Assembly (NCBI GenBank): GCA_965267405.1
Contig: OZ253954.1
Span: forward strand, 124,001 to 188,000
Reading direction: 5' to 3'
DNA from: JAPPOI01 sp028818055
GTDB lineage: Bacteria; Pseudomonadota; Alphaproteobacteria; Rhodobacterales; Rhodobacteraceae
DNA length: 64,000 nucleotides
Shown here: positions 1-7,215 of the stretch, in pieces
Layout: the number at the start of each line of letters is the position of its first letter
Numbering within the stretch: the first letter of the stretch is position 1
Notes under the pieces: model-generated
Databases searched by the model: none
What the model saw: the letters and a program-made list of their open reading frames with translations, nothing else
What the model was told of the DNA's origin: nothing
Made by a program: the position numbers and the translations under genes

Positions 1-268
1 TCGTCACTTCATTGTCAGTGACCGCCTCAGATTCGTCGCTCGTCTGATCGGTGCCTGCGGTTTCTTCACTCACCTCTTCGGTGGGCTCCGCAGAGTCAGT
101 GGTGGGTGTTTCGGCTACTGCGTCATTTTCGGATGAATCTTCGACAGATGTTTCACTTGATGGAGGTGCAACGGCCTCTTCTACAACGCCTGCGCCACGC
201 CCAAAAAATATGGCAGCAATAACCGCTACGGCGGCAATTAGCCCCCCAACTATCCAGGTTGGTTTCAC
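1..268 (-). CDS. N-terminal part of an exported or membrane-anchored protein (cut by left edge)
   Basis: A GTG start at 268 follows a strong ribosome site (GGGGGAG, about 9 nt upstream on the minus strand). The reading frame then stays open for 89 codons to the window edge. Residues 4-22 form a single hydrophobic segment (WIVGGLIAAVAVIAAIFF). After it comes a long low-complexity linker rich in Glu, Ser, Thr, Asp, Ala and Val. That architecture fits a protein anchored in the inner membrane with a disordered periplasmic linker before a C-terminal domain that lies outside the window. In related genomes such proteins often end in a peptidoglycan-binding LysM domain, but nothing here proves that. 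It is divergent from the LOG-family gene. Confidence 0.7.
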   Translation of the reverse strand, partial: MKPTWIVGGLIAAVAVIAAIFFGRGAGVVEEAVAPPSSETSVEDSSENDAVAETPTTDSAEPTEEVSEETAGTDQTSDESEAVTDNEVT

Positions 269-391
269 CTGTGTATCTCCCCCTCTCGGGTTTCGTCCCC
301 ATCCGCGCCATAGTCCCGATCACGACGCCGCTTGAGCGACATTATCAACACCGCTATCAGGGGTCAAAACACCTTTATCTATGGGTTTGCA

Positions 392-940
392 ATGCATCAG
401 TCGGCTTTTTCTGTTTGTGTATTCTGTGGGGCTCGATCTGGTGCAGTGCCAGACTACGAAGTCGCAGCGCGCAACCTCGGTTCAGCGATTGCTGAAAACG
501 GGTGGCGCTTGGTCTATGGCGCAGGCGATGTCGGCATAATGGGCGCGGTTGCCGAAGCCTGCCAATCAGCAGGCGGGTCGACGCTAGGAGTCATCCCTAC
601 GCATCTGTTGGATCGAGAAGCACCGCGACGTGCCTTTGGCGATCAGATCATCACCGAGAACATGCACGAGCGGAAGAAAGTCATGTTCATGAATTCGGAC
701 GCAATTTGTGTCCTGCCAGGTGGCGCCGGTTCGCTGGACGAATTCTTCGAGGTTTTGACGTGGGGCCAGCTTGGCCTGCACAACAAGCCCATTCTTCTTT
801 TGAATATCCAAGGTTATTGGCAGGTCCTTCTGGACTTGATCGATCATGTCATTGACCAGGGCTTTGCCGATGCAAGCTTGAGAAACTTCTTCCAAGTCGT
901 TGATTCAATTGATGACCTCGTTGCAGCGATGAAAGACTGA
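392..940 (+). CDS. TIGR00730/LOG family Rossmann protein (probable nucleoside 5'-monophosphate phosphoribohydrolase)
   Basis: A protein of 182 residues with the LOG (lysine decarboxylase-like) signature: MHERK at 91-95 and the nucleotide-binding motif PGGAGSLDE at 109-117. Members cleave the N-glycosidic bond of nucleoside 5'-monophosphates; the plant and some bacterial members release cytokinin bases. Which substrate this one uses cannot be read from sequence. The ATG at 392 puts the typical family start (VCVFCGARSG) close to the N terminus. A longer start at 332 would add 20 unlikely residues. Only 2 nt separate its stop from the marC-like gene, so the two are probably cotranscribed. Confidence 0.85.
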   Translation: MHQSAFSVCVFCGARSGAVPDYEVAARNLGSAIAENGWRLVYGAGDVGIMGAVAEACQSAGGSTLGVIPTHLLDREAPRRAFGDQIITENMHERKKVMFMNSDAICVLPGGAGSLDEFFEVLTWGQLGLHNKPILLLNIQGYWQVLLDLIDHVIDQGFADASLRNFFQVVDSIDDLVAAMKD

Positions 941-942
941 AT

Positions 943-1560
943 ATGGACATTGCATTGCTAACGACCGCGTTTTTGACGCTCTTTGTGGTCATCGATCCAA
1001 TCGGATTGGCGCCATTGTTTGTGGCATTGACCCAAGGTGTCAGCCCGAAGGAACGTCGCAATATTGCGATCAGAGCTTCGCTCATTGCGATCTTTCTGCT
1101 GACCGCGTTCGGGTTGTTCGGCGAAGCTGTGTTGGGCGTTGCTGGAATCTCCATGCCGGCCTTCCGGATTGCTGGCGGTCTTTTGCTTTTCCTGACCGCA
1201 CTTGAGATGTTGTTCGAACGCCGCACGAAACGGCGCGAAGGCCAAGCCGAAGAAGATGATCGTCCCGATCCTTCGGTCTTCCCTCTTGCCATTCCTCTGA
1301 TCGCGGGACCGGGTGCAATTGCGACGATGATCCTGCTTGTGGGTCAGGCGGAATCCGCCATTGAAGTCGCCCTGATCCACGGCGTGATGATGTCCGTGGT
1401 CGCATGCGCTGCAATCCTGTTCTTCAGCGCTGGTCTGCTGGAGAAATTGTTGGGGCGCACCGGGACCAACGTCGTAACCCGAATACTTGGAATGCTTTTG
1501 GCAGCGCTTTCAGTTCAGTTCGTCTTTGATGGTCTGAAAGGATTCGGGTTCGGCGCATAA
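943..1560 (+). CDS. MarC family integral membrane protein
   Basis: A 205-residue protein of the MarC/UPF0056 family with about six predicted membrane helices. Its opening segment contains the conserved VVIDPIGLAPLF loop and there is a PLIAGPGAI motif in the second half. A charged cytoplasmic loop (ERRTKRREGQAEEDDRPD) separates the two halves. MarC proteins were once linked to multiple antibiotic resistance; their transport role is not settled. The gene begins 2 nt after the LOG-family gene and is followed directly by a bidirectional terminator. Confidence 0.85.
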   Translation: MDIALLTTAFLTLFVVIDPIGLAPLFVALTQGVSPKERRNIAIRASLIAIFLLTAFGLFGEAVLGVAGISMPAFRIAGGLLLFLTALEMLFERRTKRREGQAEEDDRPDPSVFPLAIPLIAGPGAIATMILLVGQAESAIEVALIHGVMMSVVACAAILFFSAGLLEKLLGRTGTNVVTRILGMLLAALSVQFVFDGLKGFGFGA

Positions 1561-1561
1561 A

Positions 1562-1590
1562 AAAAGCCCGGATCAAAGAGCCGGGCTTTT
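1562..1590. terminator. Bidirectional intrinsic terminator between marC-like gene and sodB
   Basis: The arms AAAAGCCCGG (1562-1571) and CCGGGCTTTT (1581-1590) pair perfectly around a 9-nt loop. There are A and T runs on either side, so it can stop both the plus-strand marC-like transcript and the minus-strand sodB transcript. Confidence 0.9.
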
Positions 1591-1610
1591 CGATTTTCTC
1601 TGGCTCGGAC

Positions 1611-2210
1611 TTACATCCGGCTGGCAACGTTTTCCCAGTTCACCAGATTGTCCAAGAAGTTTGACAGGTAAGCTGGGCGCTTGTTGCGGAAGTCGATGTA
1701 GTAGCTGTGCTCCCAAACATCGCAGCCGAGCAATGCCGTCTGACCGAAGCAAAGAGGGTTCACCCCGTTTTCCGTCTTCGTCACGGCAAGCGAACCATCA
1801 GAGTTCTTAACCAGCCACGCCCAGCCCGAGCCAAACTGCCCAGCGCCAGCCGCCGAGAACTGCGACTTGAATTCGTCAACTGAACCGAAGCTTTCATTGA
1901 TAGCAGCTTCAAGCTCGCCCGGCATTCCAGCATCGCCCGGCCCCATCATCTCCCAGAACTGGTTGTGATTCCAAAGTTGGCTGATGTTGTTGAAGATGCC
2001 ATTTTGGGCAACAGCCGACGAGTCATATGTGCCGACGATGATTTCTTCCATCGACTTGCCGTCCCACTCAGTGCCGGCGATCAGCTTATTGCCGTTGTCG
2101 ACATAGGCCTTGTGGTGCAGGTCGTGGTGGTATTCCAGCGTCTCGGCGCTCATGCCTTTTCCGGCCAGAGCGTCGTGTGCGTAGGGAAGATCAGGAAGTT
2201 CGAATGCCAT
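1611..2210 (-). CDS. sodB: Superoxide dismutase, Fe/Mn type
   Basis: A 199-residue cytoplasmic enzyme that dismutates superoxide to O2 and H2O2. The four metal ligands can be placed by comparison with the family: His28 (in EYHHDLHH), His82 (in LWNHNQFW), Asp164 and His168 (in DVWEHSYYIDF). The length is normal for the family. The overall sequence is of the iron-type group common in alphaproteobacteria, but the choice of Fe or Mn cannot be decided with certainty from sequence. It is a single gene, convergent with the marC-like gene. Confidence 0.95.
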   Translation of the reverse strand: MAFELPDLPYAHDALAGKGMSAETLEYHHDLHHKAYVDNGNKLIAGTEWDGKSMEEIIVGTYDSSAVAQNGIFNNISQLWNHNQFWEMMGPGDAGMPGELEAAINESFGSVDEFKSQFSAAGAGQFGSGWAWLVKNSDGSLAVTKTENGVNPLCFGQTALLGCDVWEHSYYIDFRNKRPAYLSNFLDNLVNWENVASRM

Positions 2211-2369
2211 GGGTGCAGTCCCCTCTTGGTGGATATCTTGCCCCTTACCTGAGGCGTGAGACAGTGTTGGTCAAGCGCGCGCTGTAAATTTTCGGCATTT
2301 CCGCGCGATTTCCGATCTCATTTTGACATGACATCGTCTGGGTGGCACCAATTTGCCAAGGGAGGCCTC

Positions 2370-3071
2370 ATGAAACACGCAGTCATTACTGGTGGGACCG
2401 GCGGCATCGGGCACGGCATCGCGCAGGTGTTGGCGTCGTCCGGTTGGACCGTCACCGTTACTGGGGCCACGCAAGCCGAGGTCGAAAGTTTCTCGAATAT
2501 TGGTGGAGTTACCTCGAGTGTTTTGGACGTAACCGATAGCGATGCGGTCACGGCGTTTTTTGCTGGGCTTGATCAACTGAACGGCATGGTCAATTGCGCG
2601 GGAATTCTGCGGAAGGCAGACGAGTACGAGATCGACGTATTCCAGCAGGTTCTCGACGTTAACATAACAGGCACGATGCGGTGCTGCTTGGCTGCGCGAC
2701 CATTATTGGCAGCCTCGAACGGTGCGATCGTGAACACCGGCTCAATGTATTCGATTTTTGGCGGAGCTCACGCACCCGCTTATTCGGCGTCCAAAGGCGC
2801 GGTTGTTCAACTGACCAAAGCCTTGGCTGGGAAATGGGCTGCCGACGGTATTCGCGTCAACGCCATCGCACCGGGGTGGATCGATACACCGATGACGAAA
2901 CCTATTCAGGGCGACAACGATCGTGAACCCGCGATCATGGCCCGCACCCCGCTTGGCCGCTGGGGTAAGCCAGAGGAAGTCGGAGCTCTGGTGAAATGGC
3001 TGTTGTCAGAAGAAGCGTCGTTCATTACCGGCGCGCTTTACCCCGTAGACGGCGGCTATTCGGCGATGTGA
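2370..3071 (+). CDS. SDR family NAD(P)-dependent oxidoreductase
   Basis: A 233-residue classical short-chain dehydrogenase/reductase. It shows the cofactor-binding TGGTGGIG (7-14), NCAG at 75-78 and the catalytic set Ser125, Tyr138 and Lys142 (YSASK), with a C-terminal VDGGYSAM typical of the family. The ATG at 2370 has a strong GGAGG site 5 nt upstream. The frame is open further upstream, but those extra residues do not resemble an SDR N terminus. The substrate is unknown and neighbours do not define a pathway. Confidence 0.88.
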   Translation: MKHAVITGGTGGIGHGIAQVLASSGWTVTVTGATQAEVESFSNIGGVTSSVLDVTDSDAVTAFFAGLDQLNGMVNCAGILRKADEYEIDVFQQVLDVNITGTMRCCLAARPLLAASNGAIVNTGSMYSIFGGAHAPAYSASKGAVVQLTKALAGKWAADGIRVNAIAPGWIDTPMTKPIQGDNDREPAIMARTPLGRWGKPEEVGALVKWLLSEEASFITGALYPVDGGYSAM

Positions 3072-3099
3072 AAGTTGTGCGCCACGTCTCACAGCGAGA

Positions 3100-3133
3100 A
3101 AGCTACAACGCTTAAATCATCGCGTTGTAGCTT
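3100..3133. terminator. Stem-loop between convergent genes
   Basis: A perfect 12-bp inverted repeat (AAGCTACAACGC at 3100-3111, GCGTTGTAGCTT at 3122-3133) has a 10-nt loop. It sits between the SDR gene and the convergent small exported-protein gene. No strong T run follows on either strand, so its terminator role is inferred from position and stem strength. Confidence 0.6.
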
Positions 3134-3167
3134 CGATGCAAAGTCGTCTGAGTGGATGCTGTAGAAG

Positions 3168-3557
3168 TTAGCGTAGCGGAAACAACACTGGAATGATGTC
3201 GACTTGCGGTAGCGACGCGATGCCGTAAGCAGCAGGAATGCCCTTAAATATGTCCGTCTCGCGAAACGCGGCCATCGCTTCCTTGCTTTCCCAGATGTAG
3301 ATCCCACCGTAGGAATTGGGCTCTTCCAGTTCCAAGTAGTATTTTTGAACCAGACCGGGCATAGCTTCGAACATTGGCCGGCGTTCGTTTGCGGCTGCCA
3401 AAACGTCTTCGCGAGGCAGGGAGCTTTCGAAGCGGACGAACTGAACAACATAACCCAAGTCATCGAGAGAGTTGGCGTTTTGTGCAGGCGCGGAAGAGGC
3501 TGTCATTGATGCGGCAACGGCTGCGGCTGCGACGGCTTTTTTAGAATGTTTGGTCAT
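3168..3557 (-). CDS. Small exported protein with YdhR/antibiotic-monooxygenase-like fold
   Basis: A 129-residue protein with a Sec-type N terminus: a basic start, an alanine-rich core, then SSAPA as the likely cleavage site near residue 25. The mature part (YVVQFVRFESSLP, then EAMPGLVQKYYLE and GGIYIWESKEAMAAF) follows the pattern of YdhR-like ferredoxin-fold mono-oxygenases. The match is by pattern only; the reaction is unknown, and export of such a domain is unusual. It has a clear AGGAGA ribosome site. It is divergent from the AraC-type regulator, which is therefore a candidate regulator. Confidence 0.7.
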   Translation of the reverse strand: MTKHSKKAVAAAAVAASMTASSAPAQNANSLDDLGYVVQFVRFESSLPREDVLAAANERRPMFEAMPGLVQKYYLELEEPNSYGGIYIWESKEAMAAFRETDIFKGIPAAYGIASLPQVDIIPVLFPLR

Positions 3558-3670
3558 TTTCTGTCTCCTGTTTGAACTGACAAATGCACATTGGCAAAGG
3601 AAGAAATTCCGTTCTCGGCTTCACGCGCCAATTTTTTGACAGCACCACAACCCGTTGATATTCCTCACCT

Positions 3671-4675
3671 ATGCAGGAACATAGAAACACCACCGCAACA
3701 GTCCGCGCCGTTTTGAAAGCTGCTGAGGACGCTGGAGTTTCGGCAGGAACGCTATTGGATCAAGCTGGAATTTCAGTTGATGTTGCCCAAGATCCCGACG
3801 GCGAAGTGACACTGGATGTTATGAAAACCTTTTGGGAGACAGCCTATCGCGAAACCGGCAATCCCTACCTGGCGATGGACGCCGGGATACGGGCCGTCCA
3901 TGGCTCTTATAAGACAATAGATTATCTGCTTCTGGCTGCCACAACTCCAGGCGAAGGGTTGGCGCGTTTCGTCGAACATTTCCGGCTGATCAACACGTGG
4001 CTTAACTTTGAGATCAGTGAAGACGACGCCGGGTATCACTTGACCCTCGAGTCAAAGATCGGACCCGTCCCCTTTCCTGCAGTTGAGATCACTTTCACCG
4101 TGGTCACAGAACGTTTTCGACGCATCATTGGACCTGATTGGACACCTCAGAAGGTCACGTTTCTTCATGCGCCACTTGGCGACCCGGCATACTATCGCGG
4201 ATTCTTCCGAAGTGAGGTCGTGTTTTCCAGCGATAGGGCCCGGCTAACTTTTGGCAAAGAGGATTGGAACCGCCCACTAACGTCCGGCGACAAGGGCTTG
4301 TTTGACTTGCTTTCCGACCACGCTTCGCACCTGAGCTCGATGCGGCCGAACCCGGATGACCTGGTCGCGCAATCTCAGCAGGAAATCATGCGCGCGCTTG
4401 GAGATGGTGAGCCGGACATCGAAACCATCGCGGACGCGCTTGCGGTGAGCACGCGAACATTGCAAAGGCGGCTGGAAGAACGCGATTTGACCTTCTCCAA
4501 ACTCGTTGATCAGGTTCGCGAGGACCAAGCCCGAAACCTGGTGTCCTCTGGCGGCATGTCGCTCAGCGAGATTGCCTTTTTCCTCGGTTATTCCGACCAA
4601 AGTGCGTTGACCAGGGCGTTCAAACGCTGGACCGGTCAAACCCCGAAAAGCTTCAGAATGGCACACGCGGGCTAG
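3671..4675 (+). CDS. AraC family transcriptional regulator (arabinose-binding-like N domain)
   Basis: A 334-residue regulator. The first 200 residues or so match the arabinose-binding-type N domain seen in OruR/VirS-like AraC proteins. Residues from about 235 to 330 form the two helix-turn-helix units (IADALAVSTRTLQRRLEE and LSEIAFFLGYSDQSALTRAFKRW), ending in TGQTPKSFR. The gene is divergent from the small exported-protein gene across 113 bp, so that gene is the most likely target. The inducer is unknown. Confidence 0.87.
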   Translation: MQEHRNTTATVRAVLKAAEDAGVSAGTLLDQAGISVDVAQDPDGEVTLDVMKTFWETAYRETGNPYLAMDAGIRAVHGSYKTIDYLLLAATTPGEGLARFVEHFRLINTWLNFEISEDDAGYHLTLESKIGPVPFPAVEITFTVVTERFRRIIGPDWTPQKVTFLHAPLGDPAYYRGFFRSEVVFSSDRARLTFGKEDWNRPLTSGDKGLFDLLSDHASHLSSMRPNPDDLVAQSQQEIMRALGDGEPDIETIADALAVSTRTLQRRLEERDLTFSKLVDQVREDQARNLVSSGGMSLSEIAFFLGYSDQSALTRAFKRWTGQTPKSFRMAHAG

Positions 4676-4779
4676 TGATTTTCACGAGCGGCCACCAAAA
4701 ACAAATGGAATTGGAGGCGAACAGGAATTTCGCATCTAGACCAAAGATTGCCTATCTCGATCGGAAGGACCTCCAATTC

Positions 4780-5637
4780 TTAAGAAGAGGAAGGGCCTGC
4801 GAAGATTTGGGCCCCTACTGACGGACGTTGATCCGTATTCGCCACGACTAGACCGAGTTCCGAGTCGGACGCCGACACCCCGTACTTGTCACGCGGCGGC
4901 ATTGGGCGCGTTCGCCAATCGGGCGTGAAGGCAAAGCTTGAGACCATACGACCGTCAACCAACGCGCCATTCCCGGCGCCTAATGCGTAATCGTAGTAAA
5001 GCTTGACGATTTCTTCTTCGGTAACCTGATCTGTCGCCTGATGAGCCATACAGGCTGCCCGCCACTTCTTAACTCGCGCGTACTCAGGTCCGGCGGGCAG
5101 TTCAAAGCCTTCATAGTAGTCAAGAAACCAAAAACGTTTAAAAATCGGCGCAAAAACAGCCTCGGCCAAACCAAAGTCGTCGAAAAGGAAGGTGCCATCG
5201 GGGTTATATGCCAGCAGAAAATCATTCAGGTCGCGATAGAGGGACAACAGCTTTTCGTTGTGCACATCCTTCTGATCGGCGTCTTGGTTCATCACAAAGA
5301 TATACCCCGCCATCGTGAAAGGGCCTTCCTTGGCGATCAACATGGACTCGATGGCGTGATCCTCTGGATCGGTCCGGCGCAGTTGCGGGCCTTCAATTAC
5401 CTCGTCAAGATATCGCAGTATGACCAAGCTTTCCTTGATGATCTTGCCATCTGACGTTTCCAAAACTGGAAGAGCCGTTGTGCCGCGGGTTTTGCGCAGA
5501 AGTTCCGGATCGCGTGGTTTGGTAATGTCGACAACCCTGAATTCGACCGCATCTTGCTGCCCACGAAGCGCCAAAAGGATCTCAAGACGTTGCGAGAACG
5601 GACAAACCGGAATGTGATAAACGATGTGTTTTGGCAT
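4780..5637 (-). CDS. Glutathione S-transferase family protein
   Basis: A 285-residue protein with an N-terminal thioredoxin-fold GST domain. CPFSQR at 12-17 is the likely glutathione-site segment and TTALPVLETSDG the cis-proline loop. An all-helical C domain follows, then an extra C-terminal tail of about 60 residues that is longer than in ordinary GSTs. The start at 5637 places CPFS in the normal position; a longer frame runs upstream into the cupin gene and is unlikely. The gene follows the cupin gene by 5 nt, so they form one operon divergent from a LysR regulator. Confidence 0.82.
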   Translation of the reverse strand: MPKHIVYHIPVCPFSQRLEILLALRGQQDAVEFRVVDITKPRDPELLRKTRGTTALPVLETSDGKIIKESLVILRYLDEVIEGPQLRRTDPEDHAIESMLIAKEGPFTMAGYIFVMNQDADQKDVHNEKLLSLYRDLNDFLLAYNPDGTFLFDDFGLAEAVFAPIFKRFWFLDYYEGFELPAGPEYARVKKWRAACMAHQATDQVTEEEIVKLYYDYALGAGNGALVDGRMVSSFAFTPDWRTRPMPPRDKYGVSASDSELGLVVANTDQRPSVGAQIFAGPSSS

Positions 5638-5642
5638 AGAGC

Positions 5643-6086
5643 TCAATCCAATGGAGGACCGGTAAAGGTAAGGTTGTGATTTGCAGCGGAGGCTTCCACA
5701 GCCGCCATGTCCTCGGGAATACGGCACTGGCCATCGGCCATGTCGTGAAAGAACCCTTCAAAGCCACCGGGAGTCAGGATCACAAGGTGGCGAGACGGTT
5801 CGTCTCCGATTACTTTAAAGGTGTGTTCCTTTCCGCGAGGGATAAACACGCTTTCGCCGGGTCCAGCGACGGTTTCAATGCCCTCGATCCAAACCTTGCA
5901 CGTGCCAGAAATCATTACAAAAGTTTCGTCCTCTTTGTGGTGAATGTGCCGAGGAGGTCCGCTTCCAACCGGCGACAAGCTGTCCACAATTGACATCGCT
6001 CCTCCGGTTTCTTCAGTTGTCAGTATTGTTCTGTATCTGACGCCAAGCCATTCGATCGTGGCATCGTCGTTCACGAGATCTTTCAT
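5643..6086 (-). CDS. Cupin domain protein
   Basis: A 147-residue single-cupin protein. Cupin motif 1 is PRHIHHKEDETFVMISG (the His-His-Glu metal ligands) and motif 2 is PGESVFIPRGKEHTF, with the later His. Such proteins are either small metal-dependent dioxygenase/isomerase enzymes or sensors; the substrate is unknown. A GGAGA ribosome site precedes the ATG at 6086. It is cotranscribed with the downstream GST gene and divergent from the LysR gene, with 112 bp of likely operator DNA between. Confidence 0.82.
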   Translation of the reverse strand: MKDLVNDDATIEWLGVRYRTILTTEETGGAMSIVDSLSPVGSGPPRHIHHKEDETFVMISGTCKVWIEGIETVAGPGESVFIPRGKEHTFKVIGDEPSRHLVILTPGGFEGFFHDMADGQCRIPEDMAAVEASAANHNLTFTGPPLD

Positions 6087-6141
6087 CGTCTTTGTTCTCC
6101 GTAGTCGAGATAAAACGAAAGCGCTGTCGCTACCTTTCTTG

Positions 6142-6193
6142 TAACGAAAAAAAGCGGTATCAATCTAACGAAAGTTCTAAATATACGGTATCA
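6142..6193. promoter_or_regulatory. Repeated motifs in the cupin-LysR divergent region
   Basis: TAACGAAA occurs at 6142-6149 and 6166-6173. CGGTATCA occurs at 6155-6162 and 6186-6193. The alternating order (24- and 31-bp spacings) within a divergent intergenic region looks like repeated operator half-sites for the adjacent LysR-type regulator. The assignment to that regulator is inferred. Confidence 0.45.
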
Positions 6194-6198
6194 CTGAC

Positions 6199-7128
6199 GT
6201 GAATTTCGCGACATTTGACCTTAATTTACTGCGTGTTCTCGACGTCGTTTTGCGCGAAGGATCGACCACAAAAGCCGGCGAAAGGCTGGGAATTTCGCAA
6301 TCTGCAGTGTCGAACGCGTTGAACCGACTAAGACACTCGCTGAATGACGACCTGTTCGTCAGGCACGGAAACCAACTTGTGCCAACAGATTTTGCGGCAT
6401 CAGTCAAAGACAGTCTGCAAGAAGAACTCAACCGACTTGAAGGCTTACTGAACCCACCTGCCGATTTCGATCCATCGCACGCTATCGGTAACTTCAAAAT
6501 CTCGGCCAGCGACTTTTTCGCGGAACTCCTGATGCCCGCATTGGGGGATCATCTCAGTCAAAATGCGCCAGCCGTTACAGCACAGTTGGTTGACTTGGTT
6601 CCATACGACTATGTCGAAAGTCTTGAACGCTATCAGGCGGACCTCGCCTTGATCCCGGAAACAAGTCTCCCCGATTGGATCAATCATGAACCGTTGTTTC
6701 GATCTTCATTTTCGGTCATCGGCAGGGCGGCCAATCCAGCTCTAGAGAAATTGGAAAGTGGAAGGGAACTTCCCTTAGACGTCTTCTGCGACTTGTCACA
6801 TGTACTCTTCTCGCCTGAAGGCAAGATGGCGGCCATGGGAGACTCCGCTCTGGAAAAGGTTGGCCGGACACGCAAAGTTGCCATGACACTTCCGGTCTTT
6901 TCTGGAGTGTGTCGCACGGTTAGCGAAAGCGATCTGATCGCGCTCGTTCCCACCCAACTCGCTCAGAAAGTGGCAGCAGGATTTGGTTTGAAATACTACA
7001 CACCGCCGTTTGAAATCTCACCCGCCCTCATCATCGCAATCTGGCACAGGCGATCGGATGAAAATCCAATGTCGAAATGGATGCGTCAGCAGGTCTTTGA
7101 TCTTCTTAAGCCGCTCGATCGTTGGTAG
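6199..7128 (+). CDS. LysR family transcriptional regulator
   Basis: A 309-residue LysR-type regulator starting at GTG 6199. The N-terminal winged helix-turn-helix is clear (LNLLRVLDVVLREGSTTKAGE, then SQSAVSNALNRLRH), and about 200 residues of type-2 periplasmic-binding-like effector domain follow. The opening is of the NodD/LinR-like subgroup. It is divergent from the cupin-GST operon, which is its probable target. The effector is unknown. Confidence 0.9.
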   Translation: MNFATFDLNLLRVLDVVLREGSTTKAGERLGISQSAVSNALNRLRHSLNDDLFVRHGNQLVPTDFAASVKDSLQEELNRLEGLLNPPADFDPSHAIGNFKISASDFFAELLMPALGDHLSQNAPAVTAQLVDLVPYDYVESLERYQADLALIPETSLPDWINHEPLFRSSFSVIGRAANPALEKLESGRELPLDVFCDLSHVLFSPEGKMAAMGDSALEKVGRTRKVAMTLPVFSGVCRTVSESDLIALVPTQLAQKVAAGFGLKYYTPPFEISPALIIAIWHRRSDENPMSKWMRQQVFDLLKPLDRW

Positions 7129-7215
7129 CGATTGATGAGATGCTCGCTGCAAGACTTCGCTGTCAGCATCAGGACACGCGACGTTATCACCGGCGACCGA
7201 GCAAAGGTCTGGAAA

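Noticed and set aside
51..335. Plus-strand open frames at the left edge
   Set aside because: Ser/Thr-rich translation is the mirror of the Glu/Ser/Thr-rich linker of the minus-strand edge gene, which has a clear GTG start and ribosome site.
4708..4779. 10-bp inverted repeat (GAATTGGAGG and CCTCCAATTC) between the AraC and GST genes
   Set aside because: The arms are 52 nt apart with no T run and lie at a convergent junction. Probably chance or a weak terminator.
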